From positions 125,184 through 189,183 of the forward strand of contig MU130003.1 of the NCBI GenBank assembly GCA_015039465.1: a stretch of DNA of 64,000 nucleotides, read 5' to 3'. This document shows positions 11,211 to 24,000 of the stretch, one piece after another. The position numbers and the translations under genes were made by a program. Each line of letters begins with the position of its first letter. The first letter of the stretch is position 1. The DNA is from Phlegmacium glaucopus. Taxonomy: Eukaryota > Basidiomycota > Agaricomycetes > Agaricales > Cortinariaceae. Under the pieces are notes generated by a model, which saw only the letters and a list, made by a program, of their open reading frames with translations, ran no database searches and was not told the origin of the DNA.

Positions 11211-11530
11211 AAATGTTCTCTTGTCGCAGCACACAAGAATCGCGTTTGTGGACTCCCTGTTCAATGAACCCGACACGGCCCCTATCAGCCTTAAATGGTC
11301 GCCATTACTAGGCGCCTCTATCCTTCAGAGTCCTTCTGTGTGTCAATTAGTCCTCTCACTCGAGCAGGATCCGGAGAAGCTCTTTGAAGTAGGTTCAAGA
11401 GGACTCCCACTGTTGGTGATGAAAGGATTGCTGGACAAGCAGGTGCAGACAGACGCTGTCGTCGATGTAGTGAGGCCGCATTTCAAGGACTTGGAAGTCT
11501 ACACGGTTGAAGGTGGAAGCCACACCATGT
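11211..11530 (+). pseudogene. Fragment of a second alpha/beta hydrolase family
   Basis: In-frame match to the last exon of the gene at 61086-62160: LLSQHTRIAFVDSLFNEPD, PSVCQLVLSLEQDPEKLFE, HFKDLEVYTVEGGSHTMF. It has no nucleophile elbow and no start. It begins abruptly after the conserved hydrolase-array flank (about 11210) and ends abruptly at about 11530, where intron sequence of the TAP-like family begins. It is the 5' partner of a chimeric pseudogene. Confidence 0.8.
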
Positions 11531-13337
11531 TTTCTATCGTTAATACTTTCTTCATTGATTCTCAGACCTACCCCTCTTCACAGGCATTGGACAATCGACG
11601 CCTCGTGTATCATTATTTAGGACCGCTGCCGAGCGAGCACTTTGGGATGCCTCTGACCTTCATAATCGGGAGAGTGACGTCGCCAATACGTGGATTCGTG
11701 CATTGGTTCATGGGAAATTAGCAGAAGACAGCGATTATGGCTACTTGAGGCATATCAACACAGACCAGACCGCACGCGATATGCTTCGGATTGTTGAGGC
11801 GCACGGTAGGACAAAGATACAATATTGGGGCTTTTCGTAAGTTTCCTTTATTATGCCCAGGGAATATGACAAATATCTCATCTGCTTAGTTATGGGAGCC
11901 TTTTAGGCTCCGTTTTCGCGTCCACGTTTCCGGTACGTCATTGGTGACTTCTGAAGCGTTTAATATTTATTGTCAATTATAGGACAATATTGAACGATTG
12001 GTGATAGACGCTGTACTCGATTCTGAGAATTACTTCGCTAGTGGGTTGACTGTCAGCTGTTCATTTCAGTGCTTGTTCATATACATATATCGTTCTTTTG
12101 TTATACAGCCCTCTGGTCCAACAATCTACTCGACACAGACAAAACGATGGAGAGTTTCTATACTGGATGTGCAGACGCAGGTCCTGATCGCTGTGCTTTC
12201 TGGGCTCCTCCCCAGATGATATCCGTCAGAATTTGACGAACCTCTATAGCTCTATATGCACTCAGCCGGTCCCAGTCAAAATAGGCAACACCTATGGCTA
12301 CGTCGATCATAAGATGTTGCACTTTACCGTCTTTGCTAGCTTATACTCCCTATTTGCAACATTCCGGCTTCTCGCTCAAGGTTTAGCTGAACTTGTACTA
12401 AAATTTTCAAACAGCTGACTCCATCGCCATTCGAATGTTCAGGAGATCCCTCGAAAGGACTGGAACAGAATCTCTTCGAGGCTCATGTCGCTGTTTTCTG
12501 CAATGATGCTGCAAACGTTCCAGCAGATCTACAGTCCGCTCAAAAACATTTTGAAATGATGTCGAAGACATCTGGATTTGGTAGTATTATGGCATCCATT
12601 AGAATCCACTGCACGTAAGATGCTTTGTTTGGAAGCATGAAAATGTGCTGACTTCAAAACCATCGTGGATAGCGGCTGGCCTAAATTCCCAAAGAACCAT
12701 TTCCAAGGTAAGGCCTCTGGTTCCATTTTAGGAGAGAGCTGCTTACTATCTCAAAACACAATTTACAACTTGAAGGTCCTTGTGAGGCAAATACCAGTCA
12801 TCCTATCTTGCTTATTGGCAACACAGCTGGTGTGTATCATTGCACATAGTTAACGAAACTTAGGATTGAATAGTACATTCCAGACCCCGTGACACCATTG
12901 TGGGCGTAAGTTTCTATTTAGTACCAATCCAATTCAATCCAATACAAAACTCGCCTCTTCGTACAGCGCAAAGAAGATGTCTCGTGGATTCAACAACTCA
13001 GTCGTACTCACCCAGAATTCTCCAGGGGTGAATAGTATTTCTTGATAATTATGCAACTACTAACATCCAATCGACTACTTTTCAGCATTCTTCGGTAGCG
13101 GCCCCTTCTCTATGTACAATGAAATATATACAGCAATACTTTACTGATGGGACACTACCTAAGCCGGGAACAGTGTGTCAAGCCGATTTAGGACCTTTCG
13201 ACCAGGGATCACTAGTTGAGCTGGAGCAACCACAGAGCACTCTGGATATGGACGAGGAGGACAGGAAACTATTCAGCGCAATACGAGAACTTAGTAGCTC
13301 TCCATTCATTCGCTTTGGTCCACGATTTGGAACTTGA
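11531..13337 (+). pseudogene. TAP-like hydrolase copy lacking its 5' exons (copy B)
   Basis: Begins inside the intron before exon 4 of the family. Exon 4 follows from about 11573 (STPRV.., then RHINTDQTARDML), then the elbow GFS/YGSLLG, the DSENYFA exon, the long central exon, DPVTPLWA (12881-12904), KKMSRGFNNSVVLTQNSPG, and the histidine exon HSSVAAPSLCT through to TGA at 13335-13337. Exons 1-3, with the membrane anchor and the GGPGGSG loop, are missing. One base is missing in the central exon near 12209 (FWAP/PDDIRQ) and a stop lies near 12416. The catalytic Ser, Asp and His motifs survive, so loss of function is recent or the 3' part is maintained by conversion. It faces copy D tail to tail, about 170 bp apart. 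Confidence 0.75.
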
Positions 13338-13507
13338 TAACCTTCATTCGCGGATATTCACCAGCTCCTCAGTAGCATGTATCCTTATTTTCTGAAAGGA
13401 AGTTACAGCGAAACCAGAATGTCGCTTCTTGTTTAAATTCTACATATTGATATTAGTACAAGCACCATTACAAAACAGCCCCAAAGCTTCAGGGTTAACA
13501 TCTGACT

Positions 13508-15943
13508 TTACACAACGCGCATGAAGGGGAGTCCCAACCTGCTAAGTTCCTTCACTCCATTGAATATCGATTTGTCTTCTTCACTCATATGCATAGTTAG
13601 CTTGCCCTGTTCTGTACCCTCTTCCAAGCGTTCCTCGCTGTCAAAAGGTCCTGCGTCAACTTCACAAACAGTTCCTGGTTCTGGTAGCTTCCCATCTGCG
13701 AAATATTGTCGTACATGCTTCGCTGTACAGAGGGAAGGAGATGAAATCGAGGTATGCTAGGGACAGTAAAAGAAAAAAAGAAAGATTTGGACATCAGAAA
13801 CCGGAGGCATGAACGACAATCAGGGAATGTTACTTACTCCTGCTGAGTTTTGTGTGAGGACGACCGAGTTATTAAAGCCACGGGACATTTTCTTCGCACT
13901 GCACAAGAGTAAATCTCCAATTAAATTGAAATGATTTGCATCCGAGTCGACTTACGCCCACAAAGGTGTTACCGGGTCTTGGAGATCCTGGTCAGCATAA
14001 AACTCGAATCGTGTCAGAGTGAAACATACCGGCTGTGTTGCCAATGACCAGCATGGGATAACTTGTGTTTGCCACAAAAGGACCTTGTAATTGGTTCTTT
14101 ATTAGAATATCTAACCTTTTCAATAAATGGGAGTCAAACTTACCTTGGAAATGGTCCTTGGGGAACTTCGGCCAACCACTATTAAATAACCAAAGGTCAA
14201 ACAAGTATGGATTTTTAGACAGGACTCGGATTGCCTTACGCGCAATTAGCAACCATTACAGACCATATCTTGCCAAATTCGGACTTCTTTGACATCATTT
14301 CGAAATACTTTTGGGCATATTGGAGGTCCGCTGGTATATCCACACCGTCATTGCACATAATCGCAATCATAGCTTCAAAGGAATTGTATTTCAGCCATCT
14401 TGACGGGTCCTGGGAACACCGGATTGGTGGCAGACCTATCCATTCCAACATGGTAGTCCCATCACCAGCAGCGAGCTCAGCTAGTCCTCGAGCAAGACGC
14501 TGAAATGTTATGAAAGGAGCATACAGAGACGAGAAAACAATAGTATGCAGCATGTTATAGTCGACGACACCATAAGCGCGGTCTGATTTAACTGGCATCG
14601 GCTGAGATTGTACCGACTTATAAAGGTTCGTCAAGTTTTGACGAATATCGTCAGGTGAAGGAGCCCAGAAAAGGCACTTGTCGGGGCCTGCATCAGCACA
14701 CCCGGTGTAGAAACTCTCCATTGCCTTGTCCGTGTCCATCAAGTTGTTAGACCACAATGCTAAATTAACAAAGTTTGATATATATATATGACATGGGCAT
14801 GATCGGGAACAAACTTACTAGCGTAGTAATTTTCAGAATCAACCACTGCGTCTATTATGAAGCGTTCAATTTTGTCCTGGAAGCCAATGAATGCGTTGAG
14901 ATCCTTGATGACCGAGATACATTGAAGTAAGATTACTGACTGGAAACATGGAAGCGAATGTGGCCCCCAAAACGCTCCCGTAACTAGGTAGTTCATGACA
15001 CCTTTTTCAATGATGGGAGTAGATCCAACTCACGAAAATCCCCAGTATTGTATCTTTGTCCTACCGTGCGCCTCGACAATGCGGAGCATATCTCGAGCTG
15101 TTTGGTCGCTGTTAATATGCCTCAAGTGGATGTGGTTGCGTTCCCCTGCTAACTGTGACCTGACCCGCGCACGAGCCCATGTATGAGCAACAGCATCCTC
15201 TTCTTTATAAAGACCACGGGACTCCCAGATACCTCGTTCTGTCGCAGTCCTGAAAATAGCCACACGGGGCGTAGAATGTCCGACGCCTGTGGACGGACCG
15301 GAGAAAAGGGTAAGAATCAGTGAAGAGGGTGCTAAATACTAACAATACGTACCACGCGGGTCAAAACCAACTATGTCGAACTGTGGACCAAGCAATACGC
15401 TGAAGAAGTCACCACCTGCTTGTATTATGTCTATTCCGCTACCTCCTGGACCGCCCGGATTGAAAAGTACTGGGCCACGGTAGTTGGACGAGGTTTCGGG
15501 TAAAGTAGAAGGTTTCCGTATGACAGCAATAACCGCTTCTTCACCCTCTGGATCTGAATAGTTTAAAGGGACCTAGGGGTAGTTTAGTATTGACGGCCGA
15601 CTCGGATGTAAGTGGGATGGCCAAACATACAATGAGGCGAGCACATTGACGACCTGGAAAGCATTGCTGCCAGATAAGTTCTTTCATAGGGGTAAGCTGG
15701 TGGCCTACTATCAGGCTGCATATACAAACAACAGATCGAATGGCGTACCTTGTCCCATGAGAACTCAATATTATCCAGGTTCTGACTGGGAATATTCACA
15801 GTGGGGGCCTTACTCAAGTCTTCAGCGGCATTATACTTGCTAGAAGTATTCAGCGAAAGCAACCCGCCCAATAAGGTGGAAATCGTCAAGAAATAAATCA
15901 GAGATTTTCGGTTCGACAGATGTAAATTTATGGAAAGTGGCAT
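13508..15943 (-). CDS. TAP-like alpha/beta hydrolase (copy D)
   Basis: Exons 15749-15943, 15631-15696, 15353-15572, 15034-15286, 14941-14983, 14819-14876, 14240-14759, 14144-14178, 14030-14083, 13956-13977, 13838-13898 and 13508-13756 keep phase and give 591 residues. All catalytic motifs are present (NPGGPGGSG, GFSYG, DPVTPLWA, HTSISSPSLC). Two differences from copies A and E stand out. The upstream ATG is ACG here, so translation must start at the internal Met (MPLSINLHL). Exon 3 is 3 bp shorter: the segment after GGSGIDIIQ reads AGGDFFS instead of GPRGDLFG. An N-terminal hydrophobic anchor is predicted at SLIYFLTISTLLGGLLSL. Confidence 0.83.
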
Positions 15944-16328
15944 CTTGGTTGGAGTTTGTTCGACGGCGTTCGTCCGACTTCAAGTTTCTGATCTGGGTTG
16001 AGTACCTATTATCCTAATGAGTGGACAGTCCCACGCAGACGGTAGCTTGGGAGAGTTTGGCCAGCTACATTGAAGGCTGAAAGTAAATTCTAAATATAGT
16101 TTTACAGCATTTCACAGCCTGCATTCACCCGGGCCGGTCTATGTAGGATGCCTCTGATGTACACTCTATACCACTTAGCAAAATTATAGACACAAAAGAT
16201 AAGTTAGAGATACAGATTCAGATAATCTAGAATTGAGATTGAATATTGAGCTCTTAATCTAGGCTGCCAATGGCTCAACCTTTGGTACCACTGTAGTAAA
16301 GGATAGTATCCAATGTACCAATTTTCAG
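15944..16328. other. Hydrolase-array spacer and promoter of copy D
   Basis: Contains the conserved 5' flank block (16007-16064) and AT-rich sequence. No gene is seen. This spacer separates the start of copy D from the plus-strand relic at 16329. Confidence 0.5.
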
Positions 16329-16572
16329 CATTCTTCGGTATGGGCCCTTCTCTATGTACAATAAAATATATACGGCAATACTTCACAGATGGGACACTAC
16401 TCAATCCAGGAACAGTGTGTCAAGCCCATTTAGGAGATTTCGACTCTGTCGACCGCCCTAGTTGAGCTGAAGTAAGCACAGGGTACTCTGGGTATGGGGA
16501 CAGGGTACTATTCAGCGCAATACGAGAGCTTAGTAGCTCTCCATTTACTCTCTTTGGTCCACGATTTATAAC
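16329..16572 (+). pseudogene. Decayed last exon of TAP-like hydrolase
   Basis: The phrase HSSVWAPSLCTIKYIRQY, then FTDGTLLNPGTVCQAH, clearly derives from the family's histidine exon. The reading frame then meets a stop after about 50 residues (DSVDRPS) and deletions follow, before the conserved SAIRELSSSPFT end. It is more degenerate than the relics at 8208 and 13119. It faces copy E. Confidence 0.7.
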
Positions 16573-16742
16573 CTTTATTTGTGGAAATTCAGACTAGCTC
16601 TTCAGTAACATGTTTCCCTAAGTTTAGTATCTTCCAAAAGAAAGTTATAGCGAAACCAGAATGTCACTTCTTGTTAGATATTGATATTAGTACAGAGGCC
16701 ATTTTGAAACGGCCCCAAAGCTTCAGGGTCAATATCTGAACT

Positions 16743-19191
16743 TTACACAACGTGCATGAAGGGGAGTCCCAACCTGCTAAGTTCCTTCAGTGCATTGAAT
16801 ATCAATTTATCTTCTTCACTCATATGCATAGTTAGCCTGCCCTGTGCTGTACCCTCTTCCAAGCCTTCCTCTTTGTCAAAAGGTCCTGCGTCAACTTCAC
16901 AAACGGTTCCTGGTTCTGGTAGCTTCCCATCTGTGAAATATTGTCGTACATGCTTCACGGTACAGAGGGAAGGAGATGAGACCGAGGTATGCTGGGGGGG
17001 GGCGGTAAAAAAAAAAAGGTTTGGACATCAGAAACTGGAGGCATGAACGATAACCAGGGAATGTTACTTACTCCTGCCGAATTTTGTGTGAGGACGACCG
17101 AGTTATTAAAACCACGGGACATTTTCTTCGCACTGAATAAGAGTAAATATTCAATCCAATTGGAATGATTTGCATCGACTTACGCCCACAAAGGTGTTAC
17201 CGGGTCTTGGAGATCCCGTTCAGCATAAACTCAGATCGTGTCAGAGTGAAACGTACCGGCTGTGTTACCAATCACCAGCATGGGATAACTCGTGTTTGCC
17301 ACAAAAGGACCTTGAAATTCGTTCTTCATTAGAATATGCAACCTTTTCAATAAACTGGAGTCAAATGTACCTTGGAAATGGTCCTTGGGGAACTTCGGCC
17401 AGCCGCTATTAATAACCAAAGGTCAAGCAAGTACGAATTTCGGTCAAGACTCGGATTGCCTTACGCGCAATTAGTAACAATTGCAGACCATATCTTGCCA
17501 AATTCGGACTTCTTGGACATCATTTCGAAATGCTTTTGGGCATATTGGAGGTCCCCTGGTATATCCACACCGTCATTGCACATAATCGCAGTCGAAGCTT
17601 CAATGGAATTTTTTTCCAGAAATTTTGATGAGTCTTGAGAACACTCGAATGGTGGCGGATCTGTCCATTCCAACACGGCCGTTCCATCACCAGCAGCGAG
17701 TTCAGCTAGTCCTCGAGCAAGACGCTGGAATGATGCGAAAGGGGTATACAGAGACCGGAAAACAAGGTAGTGCAGCATGTTATAGTCGACGACACCATAA
17801 GAGCGGTCTGACTTTACTGGCACCGGCTGGGATTGTACCGACTTATAAAGGTTCGTCAAGTTTTGACGAATATCATCAGGAGAAGGAGCCCAGAAAAGGC
17901 ACTTGTCGGGGCCTGCATCAGCACACCCGGTGTAGAAACTCTCCATTGCCTTGTCCGTGTCTATCAAGTTGTTAGACCACAATGCTAAATTAACAAAATT
18001 TGATATATATATGACATGGGCATGATTGGAAGCAAACTTACTAGCGTAGTAATTTTCAGAATCAGCCACTGCATCTATTATGAAGCGTTCAATTTTGTCC
18101 TAGAAGCCAATGAATGCGTTGAAGTCCTTGGTGAGTGAGATACATTGAAGTAAGATTACTGACTGGAAACATGGAAGCGAATGTGGCCCCCAAAATGCTC
18201 CCGTAACTAAGTAGTTCATCAGACCTTTTTCGATAATGGGAGTAGATCCAACTCACGAAAATCCCCAGTATTGTATCTTTGTCCTACCGTGCGCTTCGAC
18301 AATGCGGAGCATATCTCGAGCTGTTTGGTCGCTGTTAATATGCCTCAAGTGGATGTGGTTGCGTTCCCCTGCTAACTGTGACCTGACCCGCGCACGAGCC
18401 CATGTATGATCAACAGCATCATCTGTGTTATAAAGACTACGGGACTCCCAAATAGCTCGTTCTTCAGCGGTCCTGAAAATAGATACACGGGGCGTAGAAT
18501 GTCCGATGCCTGCGGACGGATTGGAGAAAAGGCTAGGAATCAGTGAGGAGGGTGCTAAATACTAAAAATACGTACCACGCGGGTCGAAACCAACTATGTC
18601 GAACTGTGGACCAAGCAATACGCCGAAGAGGTCACCACTTGGGCCCTGTATCATATCTATTCCGCTGGCCCCTGGGCCACCCGGATTGAAAAGTACCGGG
18701 CCACGATAGTTGGATGAGGTTTCGGGTAAAGTAGAAGGTTTCCGTATGACAGCAATAACCGCTTCTTCACCCTCTGGATCTGAATAGTTTAAAGGGACCT
18801 AGGGGTAGTTCAGTATTAACCGCTGATGTACATGGGATGGCTACACATACAATGAGGCGCGCGCATTGACGACCTGGGGAGCATTCTTGCCAGATAAGTT
18901 CTTTCCTAGGGGGAAGCTGGCCTACTATCAGGCTTGCATGTACAAACAAAAGATCGAATGGCGTACCTTGTCCCATGAAAACTCAATGTTATCCAGGTTC
19001 TGACTGGCAGTAATCACAATGGAGGCTTTACTCAAGCCTTCAGCGACATTAAATTTGCTAGAAGTATTCAGGGAAAGCAACCCGCCCAAAAAGATGGAAA
19101 TGGTGAAGAAGTAAATTAGAGATTTTCGGCTCGACAGGTGTGAATTCGTGGAAAGTGGCATCTTGGTTGGAGTTTGTTCTACAGTGTTCAT
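16743..19191 (-). CDS. TAP-like alpha/beta hydrolase (copy E)
   Basis: Exons 18967-19191, 18851-18916, 18576-18798, 18257-18509, 18164-18206, 18042-18099, 17465-17984, 17371-17405, 17257-17310, 17184-17205, 17072-17132 and 16743-16991 encode 602 residues with exon lengths identical to copy A. Motifs NPGGPGGSG, GFSYG, DPVTPLWA and HTSVSSPSLC are intact. An N-terminal anchor (SLIYFFTISIFLGGLLSL) suggests export through the secretory pathway. Copies A and E appear closest to each other in exon lengths; copy D has diverged at its start codon and exon 3. Tandem intact paralogues suggest dosage or specificity diversification of an extracellular peptidase-like activity; the substrate is unknown. Confidence 0.85.
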
Positions 19192-19567
19192 CCAGGTTAA
19201 AAAGACCTTCTGATCTGCGTTGAGTACATGTTATCCTGATGACTGGACAATCCCACGGGGGCGGTAGCCTTGGGAGAGTTTGGCTGGCTGCATGGAAACT
19301 GAAAAGAAATTATAAATATAGTTTTACAACAGAATGACAGAGCGCTCACCCGGGCCGGGTAGGATTATGATAAAACCGGCCTGCGGTAACAATCACAAGT
19401 ATGGTGTAGGGCAGCACTTTATATCTTGACATGGCAAAGACCCTTGTTTATGGAAACCCATTTACGTCTATGTTTACAAACACCCATATGCCTACAGAGC
19501 AAATTATGGGTACAAAAAAGGAATCAAAGATACAGAATTAGACAACCTGACGTTGAGCGCTGAGCTC
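19192..19567. other. Promoter side of copy E, intergenic
   Basis: Contains the conserved array flank (19227-19284) and AT-rich sequence. No gene is seen. Confidence 0.45.
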
Positions 19568-20660
19568 TTAATATAGGCAGCCAATAGTCGGTGCTCGACG
19601 TTTGGTACCAGTAGTAGAGGATATCGAGGTCGACTCTTGAGACGGTGATGATACTGGTACGGCAGCATCACCGTAAATTTTAATTGGGGGATTGAGCGTC
19701 TGGTACCATAAGAACGTTACCTCTGCATCCTTTCGACGGGTCGCCAGTAGGGAAGCCAACACCTTCGTTCCCAGACGAACGGTCTTGTTCTCATGGCCTG
19801 GGGATCCGCGATAACATCTAAAGGTGTAATTCCGCGAGTCTTCACTGCCTCGTCAATCCATTCAGGAATTTCATTAAACCGTTACTAGTTTTTCAGTTGC
19901 TGGTAAGTATTTGAGACATTTGACATGCTAGAATGCTTAGGCAACCTTACTTTTGACCATTCCGAGCTGAAAAAAATAGTCACACCACTGGTCGAGTCCA
20001 TTACTGCCTCACCTGTGTTGTAACAGTCCAAAACAGATTGTATGGACATTTGATCAAGGGATTGGGATGAGCACCAGACACTTCAGAGAGGAGCGGTTTG
20101 TTTGATACTTACAAGAACTGTGTCCTACTGGACGCAATCTCGCCCAAGGCTTGGATGCTGTGAATGCCGCTATCCAAGTCAGCTTGAGTTCAAACTTCCT
20201 GGACGTGGAGTATTTGTTAGAGGCGACGGCAGTACAGAGCTTCGAAGGCTGTCATTATCATATACCTCCCTGTGTCCTCAGATATAACTTGAATGGCCGA
20301 GGAACGCCTAGCTTGTCCCAAATCAAGCTCATGGGGGACCGATATTACAACTTGGGCGTCTAAGTGTGGAGTCTATGGATCGTGCTGAGTGGCTCCTTCA
20401 GGGTATCCTTGTTTTCAACAATAGCGACAAGTGAGTCGATATAATTTGCTTGCTTTCGTAGCAATTCCATCTGCGCGCTAATATCCTGCCAAAAGTTGCT
20501 CAAGCAAAGTTTGTCGAAGATGTTCGTTGTGCAAACAAAGTTCCTCTAGCGCTAGCTTCGTCTCCGGTTTGAGTAGGCCTATGAATTACAAGGCAGACAA
20601 ATTTGTGTTTGATTTAGTCAACCGGTCAAGCTCCTTGAAGAGTTACACTGCAGGAGAACG
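19568..20660 (-). pseudogene. Unidentified decayed coding sequence
   Basis: Several minus-strand stretches read like protein but do not join in one frame. They are KPETKLALEELCLHNEHL and QMELLRKQANYIDSLVAIV (20420-20600), DSGIHSIQALGEIASSRTQF next to a gtaagt donor (about 20110-20170), and EWIDEAVKTRGITPLDVI (about 19800-19860) followed by a Ser/Thr-rich tail ending at 19568. No domain is recognised. Stops and frame changes between the pieces suggest a pseudogene, but an intron-rich living gene cannot be ruled out. Confidence 0.4.
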
Positions 20661-21013
20661 AGATGAGGGTTGTATTTGTGACAGGCGCTGCTAAAATCAT
20701 TTGTCACGATGGACGTGATAATAATAATATGTCACGCGAATAGCGTCTCCCCCTTTCTCTTCTCCTTTAGAAAATGTGGAATTTTGACATCTTTGAAAAT
20801 AAAAGAATAGCCTAATTGAACCAGCCAATCTCACATTTCAAAAAAAAAAAAGAAAGACAGCAGGTTTATAAAAGTACAACGATACATCCCACATGTCTCA
20901 AGCTCGGTACCCAAGTCTGCACATATGAGTGTCCCCGTATTAACAAATAATAAGGAATGACTTTGGGGGGGAGGGAGAGTTTGAACCTCCCCCTCAGCAT
21001 CACAATTCTATAG

Positions 21014-24000
21014 TTATTTTTTGGCGGCCTCAGGATATAGCTCATTCGCCACCTTTTGAGCTTCGAGTTCTGCTTCGCGGAGTGGTCCAGCAGTCTTCGG
21101 TTTCGCAGTAGCATCCTCTTCTGCTGCTGTTGTCGTATCAGATTGTGCTGTACTTGGCGTCTCAGATGCTACTGGTGCTGCTGAGCTGGATTCTGAGCTA
21201 CTTGTGGACGATGATTTTGAATCAGGAGTGGAGGATGCGCTGGATGATGATGATAAGGTGCCAACGATGACTGAACTAATCTCTTTCTGTTCCCGGGCAG
21301 GCTCTGGAGGCTGAACAGGAAGATTGTCGCTCTTGATATCCTTCACGGGCTCGCCGGCAAATATATCCCGACCGGGTTCAGCCTTGCCTGGGTCTGCTAT
21401 TGTTGCTACATTTTCAGGAGCAGCGGCTTGGGCATTCTTATCCTGGACCACGACAGGACCACGACCACCTTGCTTGTCACCAATGATGGATAGAACGGGC
21501 GTGACGGGCTTCGCAGGAGTTGCACCGCCGAGGTTGTTATAAAGTGAGTACTATAAGGAAATTGGTCAACATCATATGTCAAAATGTCAGATGTACAACA
21601 CTTGCATCCTGATAAAACTCATTGCTGTAAGATTCATGACAACATTAGTACTTCTACAATAAATAAGCCATCGATGCACATACCAAGAGAAGTCCCACGT
21701 CTTCAACCATTTGGCCTTTAGGCACTTTGATCTCGTCCATGGACTGCCATAAACCAAAGGACTTAGATGCTGGAAATTCCAGATAGCAAGAATAACTAGC
21801 ACAGCCGCGATCTGGAATCGCGTCCTAGGCCGGAGCATCGATGTGCCCAAATCAAACAGGCCGCATGATAAGAGAATGGCGAAATACAATGCGGGGAAAT
21901 AATGGTGTAGGAAGAGTTGACGACCCATTAGGAAGAAAGGGAAGTAATGTAATCCCCAACCGATAAACAGGAACCCAATCAGAGAGTCGTATTTCACGAC
22001 TTTCACTACATAGAAAGGTAAGACGCAGGCGCGAGGATACTGGAATGGATTACGCACTGCTATCGAAATCTCTGTATCCTCTCTTAGCGCGCAGGATCAA
22101 CAATCCCCGGACCGCAGCATAGATCGCGATGCACATTGTGCTGGTGTACCATATCATAGGGTTGCCAATGAGGTAGATTTGACGATGGTCCCTCACCCAA
22201 AAGTTCTAGAAAGAGACCATCGGAGTTAGCCATGGATAAAAAAAAATGGTACATCCAAACTTACGATACCACGACGGAGAAGGGGCCAAGAATTGGGACG
22301 AGAGTCAAACGTGTGACGGTCCGTCAAGCCCGCATTCGTAGTCCACATAACCTGTTGAATCTCCAAAAACTTGGAGAGGAAGCCAGGGCGCCTGTAATTA
22401 ACCTTCTGCGCGTCGGCAGGCACTAATGAAATGCATCAAAAATTAGAGACAACATCGATATCAAAGGTTAACACACGAACGCTTCGGATGTAATGCAGTC
22501 TCAATTGTCCACAGAGAATTCCATCGGACGGCATTCTTGTTGCACGTAACTTCTTGCTGTTCAAAACCCCACTCTGGCAGTTTGACTTTGTGTGAGAATA
22601 GGTAACAAGCAGTCAAAGCATGTCTCAAGCGGAAAGTCGTTCGTAGAGTTTTTAAACGTTTTGTAGATTCCTTGTCCCGGCTATCTCCATGTTCGATCTC
22701 CACGATCCAATCATCATTGGCGTCCCCAGCAAATCCTAGCAGACCATATGCCGAAACTTCATTCTGGAAGTCGACTTCTGAGACGGGTGGGCGATGATCA
22801 TGCGAGTGTAAATGCTTGTCAGTGGCAATGTGGCGTAACTTGATGCGCATTCCATCTTTGATGTATTCTAAAGGGTTGTTCTCCCAGTCATAAGAAGTAG
22901 TTCCGTCGATGGTGGCATTGTAGATACGCCAATCGTTGTTGGAATCTCTGTGTGGGTAAAGTGTTATCTGTTGTTCTGTAGTACGAGGTTCAGTTAGGTG
23001 TTGAAAAAGAACAATGGGTTACGCACGTTTACTTCCGCCAGGATAGTTATGGGGATGAGAGTGTAGATAACCTCCCTGCGTATTTACGTGACGCATTGAT
23101 ACGGTTGAGCCAATGGCCACATCTGTAAGTATTCAAAAGTAAGAAAGAGGATTGTGCGGGTAGATGGTTCCAACGTACCGGCAAATGTGTCTGCCATAGA
23201 TCGTCCCCCCAACGTGTGTTGGAACTCTGAACTCATGAATCCATCTCCATCACCCGAGTTCTGAAGAATGAGGAAGTGGATCTGGAACATCGCCATATAG
23301 AACACAATGGGAACGACAATGAGGCATAATGCCCTAGCCATGAAATGTCTGAAAAACAAACGAGGAGTGACGCGTAGGTCGCCTAGCAAATTCCAGAGCT
23401 GGTACAGTGTACCGACGCCCAAAGTTGCAATTGTAAATAGACCAACCCATTTACAACTAACAACGGCACCAAGAGAAAGCCCGGAGAGTGTGAGCCAGGT
23501 CCACCATGATGAGGTGAATGGCTCATGTTTATCTTCATTGCAGAACCCACACCAGAATAAAACGGTGAGAGCTGTGAAGAATATTAGCGGAGAGTCGAGG
23601 AGGATGTGTCGGGATTGGGTGATCATTCCGTTTTCAAAGGTGATGAAAAGAGCGGCTAAAAGAGCGGTGGTTGCGCGGCAGTCAAGGGCGCGAAGGGTAA
23701 GGTAGGCAACAGGAACAGTAGCAACACCTAACGTTGCAGGTAACATTCGCATCGCGACGTATGGGACTTGTTCGTAGATTCTGTAAGCTTAGTTTTAGTT
23801 GAATCTTAGAGATAGTTATTTGAAATGACCTACTTTCCGATATCCTTAAATTCGAATTGGCCATCATAACCAAAAATGAAAGCTGCGAGCGTAATCAATA
23901 ACTTTGCTAGTGGTGGATGCACGTCAACAAAATATTGTGTCTTGATGTACTTGGAAGCAAATTTTCCAAAATGCACTTCATCGAATCTGTAATATGCTTT

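Noticed and set aside
10990..11721. 243-residue plus-strand frame as a complete hydrolase gene
   Set aside because: It crosses from a 61-kb-type hydrolase fragment into intron and exon 4 sequence of the TAP-like family in the wrong frame; it is a chimeric pseudogene.
11531..13337. Functional plus-strand hydrolase gene
   Set aside because: It lacks the first three exons, has a 1-bp deletion near 12209 and a stop near 12416, although the catalytic motifs survive.
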